Shown: one piece after another, positions 10,800-21,906 of the stretch
Layout: each line of letters begins with the position of its first letter
Position numbering within the stretch: position 1 is the stretch's first letter
Assembly: GCA_019096155.1 (NCBI GenBank)
Contig: JAHCVI010000004.1
Span: forward strand, 1,054,001-1,118,000
Reading direction: 5' to 3'
DNA length: 64,000 nucleotides
Origin: Staphylotrichum longicolle
Taxonomy: Eukaryota > Ascomycota > Sordariomycetes > Sordariales > Chaetomiaceae
Program-made: the position numbers and the translations under genes
The notes under the pieces: generated by a model
The model's database searches: none
Told to the model about the DNA's origin: nothing
The model's input: only the letters and a program-made list of their open reading frames with translations

Positions 10800-11246
10800 G
10801 AATGAAATCCTCGCCACTTAAGGCTTCCCAAGGTTCTATTTACTGGCTAGCTACCTTAGCTCAACTATCCCTTGTTTCTCAGTGGAAATGCCAGCTTGAG
10901 TGTGTCACTTCTTCTGGTGTGAGGATGGCGAGGTGTGATTGGGATCATCGAGAGTTCATCGTCATGCCAGTTCCCACACTCCTCGACCTGTCCACATCGT
11001 TTCCGTTCTGCCTTGGGTTCTGCTTCATTGCGCTTCTGGTTTGCTTTGGCGCCAGGGTTTTATCCTTCTTCCTGCGATTCTTCAACATCCATCTGTGGAA
11101 CTTCAAAAGTACAAAGTCAGATTCTAGACACTTGAACAAACGGATCCCTTGGCCTCCGTCGTGTCTGAGCTTGAGTTCCCGGCCTCCACCCCCTCCCCCG
11201 CCGTTGAAAAAGGAACAAAAGCCCCAAAAATGCCGGAGTCGACAGT

Positions 11247-11684
11247 TTACCAAAGACTAAGCCGCGCCATTTTAGTGCACAACGCGCCATCCCCCTGGGC
11301 AAAGAGCATGTCCATCACGATGCGGCGCTCCACACCACGCGTTGCGCAGGGGCAAAAAGGCGGCAGGGAACAGCACGCCATGTGCATCAGCCGGGCCCCG
11401 GCCATGGATTCCGTTAGCTTGGGAGGGTTGCGAGGGTAGTTCCGCCAGACGCTTTCCAGGATGGTATCGCCGGAACTTTGAAAGGTCTTGAGAAATACGG
11501 GCGACGCGCAGACGACGGAGTGCAGGTCGGTGGGGCGGTCGAGATGGGAGAGGATGAGGACGAGGAGCTCGATGGGAAGTTGAAGCAGGGGTGAGCCCGT
11601 TGTCGAGGGTTAAAGTCGGCCTGGAGTTTTGTGGTCGATGAAAGCCTTTTCCCCCTTGCCGCGCCGTTTGCGTTGACGAGTCAT
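11247..11684 (-). pseudogene. F-box-like gene remnant with in-frame stop
   Basis: Read on the minus strand from the ATG at 11684, a basic leader (MTRQRKRRGKGEKAFIDHK) runs into an in-frame TAA at 11612-11610. It then continues in the same frame as LPIELLVLILSHLDRPTDLH followed by SVVCASPVFLKTF, a typical fungal F-box-like motif (an SCF ubiquitin-ligase adaptor in the family). The frame then stays open to a stop at 11247 (TGG-TAA). No intron can remove the TAA, since no AG acceptor lies between it and the F-box. The protein would also be very short (about 145 codons) for a fungal F-box protein. A disabled fragment is the simplest reading; an alternative start after the stop is not obvious. Confidence 0.45.
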
Positions 11685-12149
11685 TTCTTTTTGGGAGTGA
11701 AGAAGCAGGTTCTAGCACAGCATCACATCAGCTCTTCTCAATCGAGTACACAGCTTCCAACACCAACCTTGACACAAGATGCGACCTTCTAGTCAGGTCT
11801 CTCCAGATTGGAAATTGGATGAGGGAATGAAGAGACCAAAAAGCATTTGTCTTTGTTTACTTGCAGGGGGCCGGCCCACTGTTCGAAAATCGGGTATATT
11901 GGTGACGGAATTCGCATGTAACTGAGGGCACAGACACACCTCAGGAACAGCCGAGAAGTCACCACCTGTTGCTGGACGGTCCCACCCCCCAGTGGCAAGC
12001 GCATCTACGTCCCGTCCTCTCCCCAGAAAGACCATACAACCACACCAGGGCCAGAAAGAACATCCATCACGAGCCTGCCCGCGATTCCCACAACAGCAAC
12101 GCCACCTCCCTCAAGGACTGATCCCAACCCACCTTGTCCCCCCTTCCCC

Positions 12150-14332
12150 TCACCAAGAATAGGCATCAACCACCAGCTCCCACGCCGTCCCGCCCCCCCT
12201 CCTCCCCGCCCTCGCAACCACCGCCCTCACCTCATCACACAGCCCCCCGGCCCAGACACCACGACCCCTACCCTCCCCCACCCCGATGCCGCCTCCTGCT
12301 CCACCAACCCGGCCACATCAAACCGCCTGCCCACGCGCACCTCCCTCTCCACGCCCGCGGGCAGCCAGCTCAGGTCCACCGCGTCGGCCAGACACCGTGC
12401 GGCCTCGGCCACGCTCCAGGCGAGCTTGACGTTCCAGTGCGCGCGCGCCCAGGGCAGCAGGCCGGTGATGCCGATGCCGCCGGCGACGAGCAGCACGCGG
12501 TCGCAGCGCAGGATGGAGGACGGGGCCGGGCAGTTGGTGTACGGCCCGTCGAGGAGGGCGAGGAGGTTTGCGCGGGGCTGGAGGTGGCGCGTGAGGCCGG
12601 CGGATTGCTTGATAAGGAGGGTGATTCCGGTGGTGCTGTTGTTGGGGGGTCGGTTGTGGTGGTGTTAGTGGTGGAGGGGGGGGGGGATTCTTCGTCTTTT
12701 TGGTGCGGGGTGGCGGAGAGCACCTGGGTCGAGGTGGCGGGGAGGTACGGCGTCGGGATGATGGAGAAGGGGTGGTTCTCCCAGGGGCGGAGCGGCGCGA
12801 GCGTGGGGAAGTAGACGTAGGCGTGCTGGCCCGGGGTGGGCGCCCAGCGGACGGAAGGGATGTCGACGCGGATGTAGCCGTCGCCGAGGGCGGTGACGTG
12901 CGCGCGGCGCGCGCCGTTCTTGAGCACGCGGCCGAGGCGGAAGAGGCGGTCGAAGGCCCAGACGGCGATGCCGAAGTAGACCCAGATCTCGTAGCCCCAG
13001 GTGCTGGGCGCGAAGATGCCCATGCTGGCGTACCAGCCAAAGATGTGGTACCAGCAGCCGGCGACGACGAAGACGCTGAGGACGACGTGGGAGATCAGGA
13101 ATAGCTCGTACTGGGAGGCGCGGACGTAGAGGCCGCTAACGAGGGCGAGCGCGACGGTCGCGATGGTGGCGACGGCACCCCAAATCCACCATTCGGTTTG
13201 CGAGTTGTGGGCGTAGATTTGCAGGCCGATGCAGGAGTGGATCACGACGTAGAGCGTGAAGACGCGGGCAACCCAGCGGTGGAGTAAGAGATAGGTGGAG
13301 TGGGACCAGTTGCTGAACCACAGCAGGATGTTGTTCCTCGAGGCAAAGAGCAAGAGGATGGGGAGGAGCATGAAGCCAAAGGTACCGGTGCGGTACAAGA
13401 CGTAGGCTGAGATCTCGTGCCACTGATCGTTGTACCACGCGTTGGGTTGGGCGGACTGATAGTCGACAGCCGACAGGATCACATTAAGCCCGATGAAGAG
13501 GGCAATGTAGAGCCCTTGGCCGACAGTCGGGGCGTTACCGAGACGGAACGGGAGCGGCTGAACCTGGAACTTGCCAATAAGGCTCGGGTACACAAGATAC
13601 GGCTTGATCTACCCAGTAGGGTGAGTTTAGTGGCCCTGAGCACCTATGGATCTGCGTAAGGAGGGAACAAACCTTGTCTACAATGGCATGGACAAATGGC
13701 ATGTAACCCAGCCACGTGAAAAGGATTGGGACACCAACCGCGACGACAAAAATGGCGATGCTGAACAGAACAACACCTTAGCATCTGGGATCACAGGAGC
13801 GGACGTATGGCATACCTGTATTTTGATTCGACCACACCTTCACGAGCAACCATTCCCAAGACATTCCACTGTCTCAAATATGTGTCGGGCGAGACGAGCG
13901 AGGTAACGTTCAAAAGTGGCTCGGATCCATTGAGCTGATACGTAGGCGGAGGCTCGACCTGGGCAAGGGCAACCGGGTACGTCCATTTTGCGGCGACCTT
14001 GCTGCTCCCAGTGACGGATTTCTCCCAAAACGCCTGCAGCGTCGAGGCGGGAATGTTGAACTCGGCGCACTTGGTGCTGAAGCACCACGCCACCGAGGTC
14101 AGGAACGGGGTGTTGCTGGCGTAGCACTCGTTGGATCGAGGAGCCGTGCATATGGCCTGCTGTGGCCGCCGTCTGTGTTGGAGCAGTCGAGTGTGAACGA
14201 GGAGAGGGACCGGATGCACGATTCAGCACAGAGCGGCTCGTAGGGGTCGAAGCCGTAGCCGACGAGGAACTGGGCGGTGGCAGGCCCAGCCAGTGCCAGC
14301 CAGGCGGCTGCCATGCGCAGCGAGGCTTTCAT
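12150..14332 (-). CDS. Ferric/cupric reductase transmembrane protein (FRE family), two apparent frameshifts
   Basis: Plasma-membrane flavocytochrome that reduces Fe(III) with NADPH for uptake. Exons on the minus strand are 14332-13816, 13760-13673, 13608-12749 and 12635-12150. The introns are 55, 64 and 113 nt, the last with a CTAAC branch. A signal peptide (MAAAWLALAGPATAQF) precedes the Cys-containing N-terminal domain (CAESC). Heme-ligand His residues sit in LLHRWVARVFTLYVVIHSC and ISHVVLSVF. The FAD motif is ENHPFSI and the NAD-binding motif is LLVAGGIGITGLLPW. Two breaks each look like one missing base. One lies at about 14130-14175, between DCSNTDGGH and NECYASN. The other is in the C6 run at 12243-12248, where the frame ends early at 12227 although LCDEVRAVVARAG and the usual VDAYSW end follow in another frame. 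Allowing both bases, the exon sum is divisible by three (650 residues). The gene is probably functional with consensus errors; a young pseudogene is possible. Confidence 0.8.
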
Positions 14333-15048
14333 GGCGAAGAATGGGCCGCAAGACTCAGGGGGGCAACTGAGGGTGCAGTGTCGTCTCAAGGCCCGCCGTT
14401 GGGGTCCAAATCCAAGAAGTGAACAAGAACGACTTCAGGGTCGTATTACCCCGAAGCTGGGACAGGCAACATGATACTAAGTACAATTGACTACGAGTCT
14501 GGTATGCAACACCATGCGCACGGTGCGCACCTCCTCTAGTCGGCGGCGCGAGGTAATATGAGAAGGTTTCTTGGCCCTTTCTCCATTCGTCGTCACGCAG
14601 AAAGTCACTAAGAAATTCTGAGGTGTGGTTCCAAATACACCCGCTAGGTAGCCAAGCCCAATGTCGCTATCTTCCGGATTCCCACGAAACGTGCTCAAAT
14701 GCACTCGCCGCTGCGCTCGGTACCGGTGCCAAGCTCCTGGGACAGCAGCCCCAGAGCCGTGTGCCACTGGCTTGGCGACCGGTATACGGTTCGTTCCAGA
14801 TGCTCTGGCCAACAGAGTGCGTGCAGTTAGTCAACATCCTGCTGTGAGGCGTTATGATGAACTGGTTGCGGGGCAGAACCAGCATGCCGGATAAGGTGCT
14901 GGGAACGCCAAGGTGAACCCAAGCATGGTGTGGTCCAGTCCAGACCCCGAGAATCTCCTCCGCGCCCTCGTTCCAGTCAACAAACACATTTCCTCCCGAC
15001 ACTTGACAGCCACGGCCTAAACCTCCAGCTCGCGACAACTGCAACCCC
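14333..15048. other. Intergenic region
   Basis: No gene supported. The 14333 side should hold the ferric-reductase promoter. A minus-strand frame at 14667-15143 overlaps the end of the cupin gene and shows no domain. Confidence 0.3.
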
Positions 15049-15654
15049 TCAATTCCCGCTCGCAGGCAACCCCGAATTGCCCCCCAAGTCCTCCCCCATC
15101 TCCCTCCCCCCAACCACCAGCTTCTCACAGTCCTGCAGCACAAACATCATCCTCGCCCACTCCGTCTTGCTGGTATTCACCCACTGGTGCTGCGTCGCCC
15201 GCTGCACCGCAACGTCCCCCCGCCTCAGCGTATGCCGCTCCCCGCCATCCAGCACCATCTCCACCTCGCCCTCCATGACGATGCCGTAGTCCAGGCTCTG
15301 TGTCCTGTGCATGCCGCACGCGTAGCCGGGGGCAAAGTCGACGCAGCGCAGGACGGTGCCGCGCGGGTTGACGAGGCCGAGGCGGCCCGAGGCGAGGACG
15401 CGGTCGTGGGCCGCGATGTCTGCGTCGTCGTTGAGGTTGGGGGGAAAGACGGACGTGGTGTAGGGGACGGCGAAGGCGAGGTTGTCGTTGTCGTAGGCTT
15501 GCCAGGCGAAGGGGGAGTGGGAGTGGACGATGGCTTGGCCTGATGGGTTGTGGCCTGTGATGTAGCGGTGCGGTTGGGGGAGGTTGGAGATCGGGGCGGT
15601 GGAGGCGGGGGTGGTGGTCCCTGGGTTGGGGTCTTGATTGGAGTTGTCGCCCAT
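15049..15654 (-). CDS. Cupin-domain protein
   Basis: 201 residues in one exon. The C-terminal half (about residues 95-180) forms a single cupin barrel. Motif 1 reads DFAPGYACGMHRTQSLDYGI and then VMEGEVEMVLDGGE; motif 2 is RRGDVAVQRATQHQWVNTS. The metal-ligand set is partial: GMHRTQSLDYGIVMEGE gives His and later Glu, and motif 2 gives His in TQHQW. The N-terminal 90 residues include a Pro/Thr-rich start and HSHSPFAWQAYDNDNLAF. Fungal proteins of this type are annotated as cupin-2 domain proteins of unknown substrate. There is no signal peptide, so it is likely cytosolic. Start and end are clear. Confidence 0.82.
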   Translation of the reverse strand: MGDNSNQDPNPGTTTPASTAPISNLPQPHRYITGHNPSGQAIVHSHSPFAWQAYDNDNLAFAVPYTTSVFPPNLNDDADIAAHDRVLASGRLGLVNPRGTVLRCVDFAPGYACGMHRTQSLDYGIVMEGEVEMVLDGGERHTLRRGDVAVQRATQHQWVNTSKTEWARMMFVLQDCEKLVVGGREMGEDLGGNSGLPASGN

Positions 15655-17114
15655 TTTGGGTTGCGGATTGGGGTGCTGGTTCCCTGAAGCGTGGTGACTT
15701 GGTAGAGATGATGCTTAACTCTGGTGGTATGGACGCAGCGTGGGATTTCGCAACGACGGCGCTCGCGATGTAGTAAGTTTCAGAGGGGAAAATCGGCGGC
15801 ATTCTGCAGGTCACGCCTTCTTATAGCTGCAGTGCCTGCATCGGAACCCCACCGCGGTCCGTCAACCCAGTCCGCGAATTCCCACCAGCACAACGCCAGC
15901 ACACAGCGCCGTGTGAAGGATGCGTCGGGGAGCTCGTGCATCTCCGGCTCTTTCGGCATTGAAAACGACGTCTCTGGGCTCGCTGCCGGCGCTTGTGGAT
16001 CGCGCGCTGGGTCAAAGTCCGCAGCATATGCTGAGCAACGGTTGGGGCCTGCAAGTCTGAGCTCGGCTCGGCAATGCAGTCGGAGAATTGGACAGATGTG
16101 GTGAAGCCAAGGAATGGCTCGGCCGTATGATCCTTGGAGGAGGGTGCTCAGTCACCGGCTGATCCCGATTCGCTAACTTCTCCATGTCGGGGACCGATGG
16201 TCTGGGAATGCCCCGGCCATGATTGAACTGCGGGGCATCGGTGCAACGTCAAGCGACGTTTCGTGCGCGGAAGTCGACGGCTGCCCAACCACGACCACAG
16301 CGTCTTCCGTGCTGGCCGCTGCTGCGCATGGGTTATCGAGAAGGTGCGGTGACGGCGCAGGTCACAGACACACTAAGGCCGTAGCGACCTGAGGTCGAAT
16401 CGAAACACCTGGGCTTGTCTCACATTTATCCTCCTTGCAGTCCTTGGGTAGCAGGCTGTCACTGCTTCTCCATGCCAACCAAACCTCAGGCCTCACATAA
16501 TACCATGGCCACAGGTTTCCGGTGGAGAAGTGTGGGCTTGTTGCCTGGCACAGCCTGGCTCCTGGTTCCAAACCCAGCAAGGGCCCTTGGCACCAGTCGA
16601 TTTTGGTCGGGCTGGTGGAGCCGAAGCTTATTTCGACGTCACCTGTGCGCCCCCATTTCACTCTCTTGGACTTCTGGGAAAAGGTGCAAAACGAAAATCG
16701 AGACTGACTAAAACCGACTGACTTGTTCAGATCCTAGTTTTCTCGCTCATGATTGAAGCATCTCCTTCCAGAATCAGGATTCCGGTGCCACAGCTGCAGG
16801 TTGGTGATGCGGCATCCAATTCCACGCTGGACGTGTCTGTGATTGCATTCGCATCACGACCCAGTTCCGGATTTGATTCGCTGTGTCGGCAACTGATCGC
16901 GCAAGGAAGCTGTCAGGAACAAAACTTGCGTGTTGGGAAATAAGACGGCAGAGATCAGTGCAACCGCGGGCCTGTGCTGACGTCACGAGTTCAGGCACCC
17001 TCAACACCAACCTCAATCAACCCCACGCGCTCGCCAGATCAGGCAGTTGTTCTCTCACTGCACAAAACAAATAACAAAACCACCAATACTGTTGCTTTGT
17101 TTCGGGTTTTTGCC
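15655..17114. other. Intergenic region between cupin and NAPE-PLD genes
   Basis: About 1.46 kb holding the divergent promoters of the cupin gene (minus) and the hydrolase gene (plus). No gene supported. Frames such as 15724-16104 and 16362-16711 overlap on both strands and have no family features. Confidence 0.35.
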
Positions 17115-18791
17115 ATGCTCCAACTCAGCGCCATTACAAAGTCGAAAACCGACGGTCCTCCCGAGCACCACATTCTCTCGGCCGCGCCTACTCAGGCTGC
17201 ATCGGGCTGGGCTTCCTATCTCCCGTCATGGGCTCCTTCTCCCGAACGTACCCGACCCTCGCTGAAGGAGAGCAAAATATCCGGGTTTCGAAATCCCTGG
17301 CCGTCATGGCACAAGCCGACTGCCGCACAGATGTGGGAGAGCTTTCAATGGGGCGAGGACGACGACGGCTGTCTTGAAATCGCAGCATCCCATCTCACCG
17401 ACAATCCACCGCAGAACAAACCCCGGCGGAGCAAACGCCCCCGATTCAGCGACATACACGACTGGCCCAATTCTCCCGGAGCTAAGGCAGCGCGCCTGTT
17501 GCGCATCGACGATCCCGATTTCTCATTTCCTCCTGCGAACGCCAAAGCCAAGGTAACATGGTTAGGCCACGCCAGCCTCCTCCTTCAGCTCGCCCCTCCA
17601 AATCACAACGGTCGTCCTATACGATGCCTCTTTGATCCCATCTTCTCCGCCCGCTGCTCGCCCAGCCAGTTCGTGGGCCCAATCCGCTCCTACCCGCCCC
17701 CCTGCAAGCCTGAAGACCTCCCGCCGATCGACGTCGTCTGTCTCTCTCACAACCACCTCGATCACATGGACGCCGCCTCTCTCACGGCCATCTACCAAAG
17801 TAGTAAAGATTCCGTCCGCTTTTTTGTCCCCCTCAACAACAAGAGATATCTTCTCTCCTTCGACATCCCTCCCGACCGAATCGTGGAGATGGACTGGTGG
17901 GACTCGGTCCAACTCACCCACCCCTCTTCGCCCGGCACCATCCTCAAAATCCACTGCACCCCCGCCCAACACAACAGCTTCCGCGCCGCCAACGACACCA
18001 ACACCGCTCTCTGGTCAAGCTGGTACCTCGAACACCTCCGCCCTTCCCACCCCGCCTTTCGCGTCTTCTTTGCGGGCGACGGGGGGTATCAGTTCCACCC
18101 CTCCCCGTCCTGGCCTCCTCCCCCGCCCTCCTCGGTCCAAAACCAATACACCACTACCGACAACGCCACAGCCACCACCAACTCCCACAACAGCGATGAC
18201 GAAGCCTCGGAATACCCGCCCTGCCCCGCCTTCCGCCAAATCCGCACCCGCCTCGGCGCTCCCCATCTCCTGCTCCTCCCCGTCTCGGTCGGCGCCACCT
18301 ATGCCTACCTCCGCAGCTTCGTGCCCCTGCCGGACTGGTGCAACCCGTTCCCGCGGCACAGCGAGGGCGTCACGGGGGCGAACCATATGGGGCCCTGGGA
18401 TGCGGTGCGAGTTTTGAGGGTCATGACGGACGCTCGTCGTGATGAGGAGGATGGAGCTGTGGTGGGGCAAGGGGTTGGTGTTGGGGATGGGGATAACGTG
18501 GGAGGGAAAGGCTATAGTGGGGAGGAGGACGTACGAGAAGGGGCTGAGCGAGGAGGAGTTGTGCCTGTAGCGGTGGCGATGCACTGGGGCACGTTTGTCA
18601 CGGACCCCGGGGAGGTGTTGAAGACGCTGGGCGGGCTGGAGTGGGCTTGTCGGAGCCAGGGGGTAAGGTTTGGGAGAGGCTTGGAGGATGTGGAGGCGGG
18701 AGCTGGGAAGTCGGATGAGGAAGAAGGGGGAGGTGCGGGGAACAAGGCGGTGTTTGTGGCGCTGAATCATGGCGGGAGTGTTTGCGTTTGA
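17115..18791 (+). CDS. NAPE-PLD-like metallo-beta-lactamase-fold phosphodiesterase
   Basis: 558 residues, single exon. The family hydrolyses N-acyl-phosphatidylethanolamine to N-acylethanolamine and phosphatidic acid; fungal members include yeast FMP30, a mitochondrial inner-membrane protein. The lactamase_B_2 fold is visible from about residue 150: VTWLGHASLLLQL, then FDPIFSARCSPSQFVGP, the metal motif SHNHLDHMD near residue 217, PAQHNSFR (metal His), FFAGDGGY (metal Asp) and a late MHWGTF (metal His). Residues 1-140 hold a variable leader. A Ser/Asn-rich insert (about 345-375) and a Gly/Glu-rich stretch (about 445-475) interrupt the domain, and another Glu-rich insert lies near the end. The start at 17115 is the first ATG giving a sensible N-terminus; the frame is open 47 codons further upstream. 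It is convergent with the next gene, 54 bp apart. Confidence 0.85.
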   Translation: MLQLSAITKSKTDGPPEHHILSAAPTQAASGWASYLPSWAPSPERTRPSLKESKISGFRNPWPSWHKPTAAQMWESFQWGEDDDGCLEIAASHLTDNPPQNKPRRSKRPRFSDIHDWPNSPGAKAARLLRIDDPDFSFPPANAKAKVTWLGHASLLLQLAPPNHNGRPIRCLFDPIFSARCSPSQFVGPIRSYPPPCKPEDLPPIDVVCLSHNHLDHMDAASLTAIYQSSKDSVRFFVPLNNKRYLLSFDIPPDRIVEMDWWDSVQLTHPSSPGTILKIHCTPAQHNSFRAANDTNTALWSSWYLEHLRPSHPAFRVFFAGDGGYQFHPSPSWPPPPPSSVQNQYTTTDNATATTNSHNSDDEASEYPPCPAFRQIRTRLGAPHLLLLPVSVGATYAYLRSFVPLPDWCNPFPRHSEGVTGANHMGPWDAVRVLRVMTDARRDEEDGAVVGQGVGVGDGDNVGGKGYSGEEDVREGAERGGVVPVAVAMHWGTFVTDPGEVLKTLGGLEWACRSQGVRFGRGLEDVEAGAGKSDEEEGGGAGNKAVFVALNHGGSVCV

Positions 18792-18845
18792 GAAGGGGAT
18801 TGGCTCGATATATGTCCAAGGCGCCAAAAATCACCTTCACGGGAT

Positions 18846-20102
18846 TTAATCCTCGAACCGCTCCAGACGTCCAGCTTCTAGCAACCTCTCCTTTTCGGCA
18901 TCCTTCTCTCCGTTGCCAATCCCGAGGCGCGGCCGAGTGAACCACCTCCACCATACCGGGGGCTTGGGCATCTTGGGAGGTGCAAGCTGGCAGCCGTGCT
19001 GGGCTGCCAAATCTTGGACCTTCAGGATCATCTGTGACCGGAGTTTCCAGTCCCGAACAAATACCGGAATAAGAATATGGGCATCGAGCGATAGTTTGCG
19101 CTCCAGTCGATCTCTCCCGTGAATGGAAACCTCGGCGATCATCTCCTGAAGAACGCCAGTGTATCCTGTCCATCCTTGTTTATAGTCGCTCGCAGCAACG
19201 GGCTCGTGATGCACTTGATAGTAGTAAAGCATTGTAGCGACATCCCAAACGGACACTTCACCGAACGAAATAATACGGGTCCAATAAACTGCCGCAAAGG
19301 AAATGTGGTCCCATTCCTTGCTGCCTGGGAGAGCTTGCTGCTGTCTCCAACGCCATGCTAGCGCCACTAGAAAGCCGGAGAAAGTCTCGAGCTCCAACCA
19401 TGCGTGACGAAACCAGCTTTCCGGCATGAACTGTGATCCACGAATCGGAAAGGGTGGAAAGCCATAGTCTATGACGAGCATGAGTTCGAGCAGGCGCGGA
19501 AGCGCGTGCCCGTCCATCGGGGTTTGCGTAAATTGGGGGACCCTGCAAGCCCGGGCCGCCATCACATCTTCGTCGGCCCCCAGACTGCCGCCGTTCCATT
19601 CCATTGCATACATAATGGCGCCTATGGCTTCAAAAACATGCTCTGGGGAACAACGCGAGTCCTGTTTGCCCCTGCCACACCGCCTCGTCTCGATCAGAGA
19701 GTCGACCGAACGCTCTCCTGCGGCGTGGATGGCGGCTTGCATGTTTTTCGCGACCTGATCCATGGTCTCGCGCGCATTGGCGTCCTTCAGAGCCCCGGCA
19801 ACGTCTCTCTCGGACACGACTGGGCGCATGGTTGGCTGTCTCGTCTTCGAGGTGAACTCTTGGAGCGGCGCGCACATGAGGTTCTTGATCCGCTCGAGAT
19901 GAGCCTTGCTGGAGTCAAATTCAAGAGCCTCAGCCTGTTCAGGCCGCGCTCGCTGTTGTGTGCTAATGTTGCCGGCGAGAGGGGTGTCCATTGAATTCCT
20001 GGCGAGGACGCGGCCGAGACGCGCGTTGCGGTTGGGACAGTTTCGGGTCGTTGATTGGCGACAATCCAGCGATTGTTCGAAGAAGAATGTTGTGATAAAC
20101 AT
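18846..20102 (-). CDS. Hypothetical protein
   Basis: A 418-residue single-exon frame that I do not recognise. The second Met (residue 38, MDTPLAGNIS) may be the true start, because the first 37 residues look like leader sequence. The region of about residues 150-350 is rich in aromatic residues (WFRHAWLELETFSGFLVALAW, then VYWTRIISFGEVSVWDVATM and LYYYQVHH) and is predicted to be a helical globular domain rather than a membrane protein. The C-terminus is charged (EKDAEKERLLEAGRLERFED). The long uninterrupted frame and amino-acid composition make it a real gene. It is tail-to-tail with the NAPE-PLD-like gene. Confidence 0.65.
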   Translation of the reverse strand: MFITTFFFEQSLDCRQSTTRNCPNRNARLGRVLARNSMDTPLAGNISTQQRARPEQAEALEFDSSKAHLERIKNLMCAPLQEFTSKTRQPTMRPVVSERDVAGALKDANARETMDQVAKNMQAAIHAAGERSVDSLIETRRCGRGKQDSRCSPEHVFEAIGAIMYAMEWNGGSLGADEDVMAARACRVPQFTQTPMDGHALPRLLELMLVIDYGFPPFPIRGSQFMPESWFRHAWLELETFSGFLVALAWRWRQQQALPGSKEWDHISFAAVYWTRIISFGEVSVWDVATMLYYYQVHHEPVAASDYKQGWTGYTGVLQEMIAEVSIHGRDRLERKLSLDAHILIPVFVRDWKLRSQMILKVQDLAAQHGCQLAPPKMPKPPVWWRWFTRPRLGIGNGEKDAEKERLLEAGRLERFED

Positions 20103-21906
20103 GGAAGAGGTAATCAGGAATGTTTGGGGGTTGATGGGCTTAGTCCGTCGGAGATCAAAAACGGGATCTCGCCTCGACTAGAGGCCAACGACGTATGGAG
20201 GGTTTGTGCGTAGGCCACTGCACCCTAACAAGCGTTTAAATGACGTAGCGTTACTTTTTCGTCTCCCCACCTCATGCCAGGACAACACAATGTGCTTCTT
20301 GTCAAGTCCCCTGCTGCCCGAATTGGGGCCGTGCAAGGCGCTTCATGAGTAAGTCTGTAGCTTCCAGTTTCATTCAAATTGTTCGGCGAGCTTGCCAAAC
20401 ACGACTTACTCGCAACATACCGAGGTTTTTAACGCCTTTGTAAGGTAGCCTAACCACTCACACTCTGAGAGCAGAAAGGAATAAGACCCAATCAGTTTTG
20501 TGGCGTCACAGTGCTAGTTTCGCTGACTGCATTCGTTTTAAAGGAAGAGAAAGAAGGTTAGAGTTGGAGCAGAAAGATAAAGAGGAGCTTGGAAAGAAAG
20601 AGGAGGGAAAAGAGGAGAGGAAAGAGGAGGGAAAAAGGAGGGAAAAGAGGAGAGGAAAGAGGAGGGAAAAAGGAGGGAAAGGAGGAGGAGAAGGAAGAGG
20701 GAAACGAGGAAGGGAAAATACAATGGTATGGGATTACGTTTTGCTTTGTTTCCATTAATTTGGTCCCTCTTGTCCAGTAATCTGAGTCAGGAAGTGGAAT
20801 TGAATGATTTCATTAGTTCTTGGTTGGTTTCATGGACATTTTTCGGCCTTGAAACAGCCTCACAAACAGCCGCAATTGTCTGCTGATCCGTGAGTGAAAA
20901 GCGGCTCACCTGCATGTCCAAAACGTTTCGGTGTAATTCACTCCAGATGTTGTTCCTATTGCTGGCAGTGACTCAAGCCTGGTTTGCAAAGGACGTCAGA
21001 GCAATGGATGAAACGGGCTCTCAGCGCAAGAGACGGAGTCGTGGTTACTTGCCGGAAACCCACTCACCTTGGATCAGCATGGCCCTCAACCGAAGTGGTG
21101 GATAAAACCTGGTCGGCCCTCGCGCATTTTGGGGGAGAATTGATAGAGAGACCACGAACATGGGACTTTCGAACCATTCTGGAATTGGGCAGATCACATG
21201 CTCTAGAATGAGAGCAGTTTGGCATCACGAACCGAATTCTTGAAGTACCTGTGTCTTTGTGGGGCTGGTGTGTTCCGATCTTGAGGGCTGCACTGCTCTT
21301 TCCCGTGTTTAGGATAAGGTATCCATGAGGGTGGCGACCCGGTGTACCATCACAACCTTGGTTCTTTTGCTCCAAATCATCTCTTTCCAACTCTGAGGTG
21401 ATGGTTGAGCTCCAAAGTGTCCATCAGAGTCCACGTAAATAGAAAGTGAAAGTACGTCTCGGGCTCGATTGGTTCTCTTCTTTGACGTCTGGAAAATGTG
21501 GTGAAAACACATATCAGCCTCAACACGGAAACCCTGGGATAAGGTCGTCCAGCTTGCCAGTTGCTGTGGGCAAGGGCACCTGCTGGGCCTGGGTCTGCCC
21601 CACGGGCTGCCCTTCCATCCCATCCTCTCTGTATTCACGCTATTCAGGAAGGAAGAACAATAGCAACGCGCCTATTCATGGCACAAAAACAATAGCGACG
21701 CGCCTGGACGCCCCACAATTCTCGCTGTCTTCGAGAAAATCCAGTCAATAAAGCTCACCAGCTTTCCCGCGACTCCCAATCCCATTTTTTTTCCAACAAC
21801 AAATTTCCAAGGTTCAATTCCCATCGCATCAGTGATCAGAACCTTCTACCTTCTACCCCTCAACCGAGAATCACAAGATCAAATTCAATCAACAAGCCAT
21901 TCAATT
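20103..21906. other. Gene-poor interval with polypurine repeat
   Basis: About 1.8 kb without a supportable gene. It includes the polypurine repeat block listed separately. Frames at 20890-21751 on both strands overlap and show no recognisable domain. The leader before 21907 (about 21780-21905) is A/T and pyrimidine rich, as expected for a promoter. Confidence 0.35.
20601..20670. repeat. Perfect 35-bp tandem duplication in a polypurine tract
   Basis: Two identical 35-bp units (20601-20635 and 20636-20670), each starting aggagggaaaagaggagagg. They sit inside a longer, almost pure purine tract at about 20547-20718. Such long polypurine/polypyrimidine stretches can form triplex (H-) DNA. No coding role is likely. 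Confidence 0.9.

Noticed and set aside
12134..13104. Long frames within the ferric-reductase region on other frames and strand
   Set aside because: They are GC-rich shadows of the ferric-reductase exons (Pro/Arg/Ala-rich).
17632..18827. Long antisense and shifted frames over the NAPE-PLD-like gene
   Set aside because: The metal-binding motifs are all in the sense frame at 17115-18791; the others are compositional shadows.
21806..21825. tRNA-like T-loop word ggttcaattccc
   Set aside because: No matching acceptor stem, D-arm or anticodon arm upstream.
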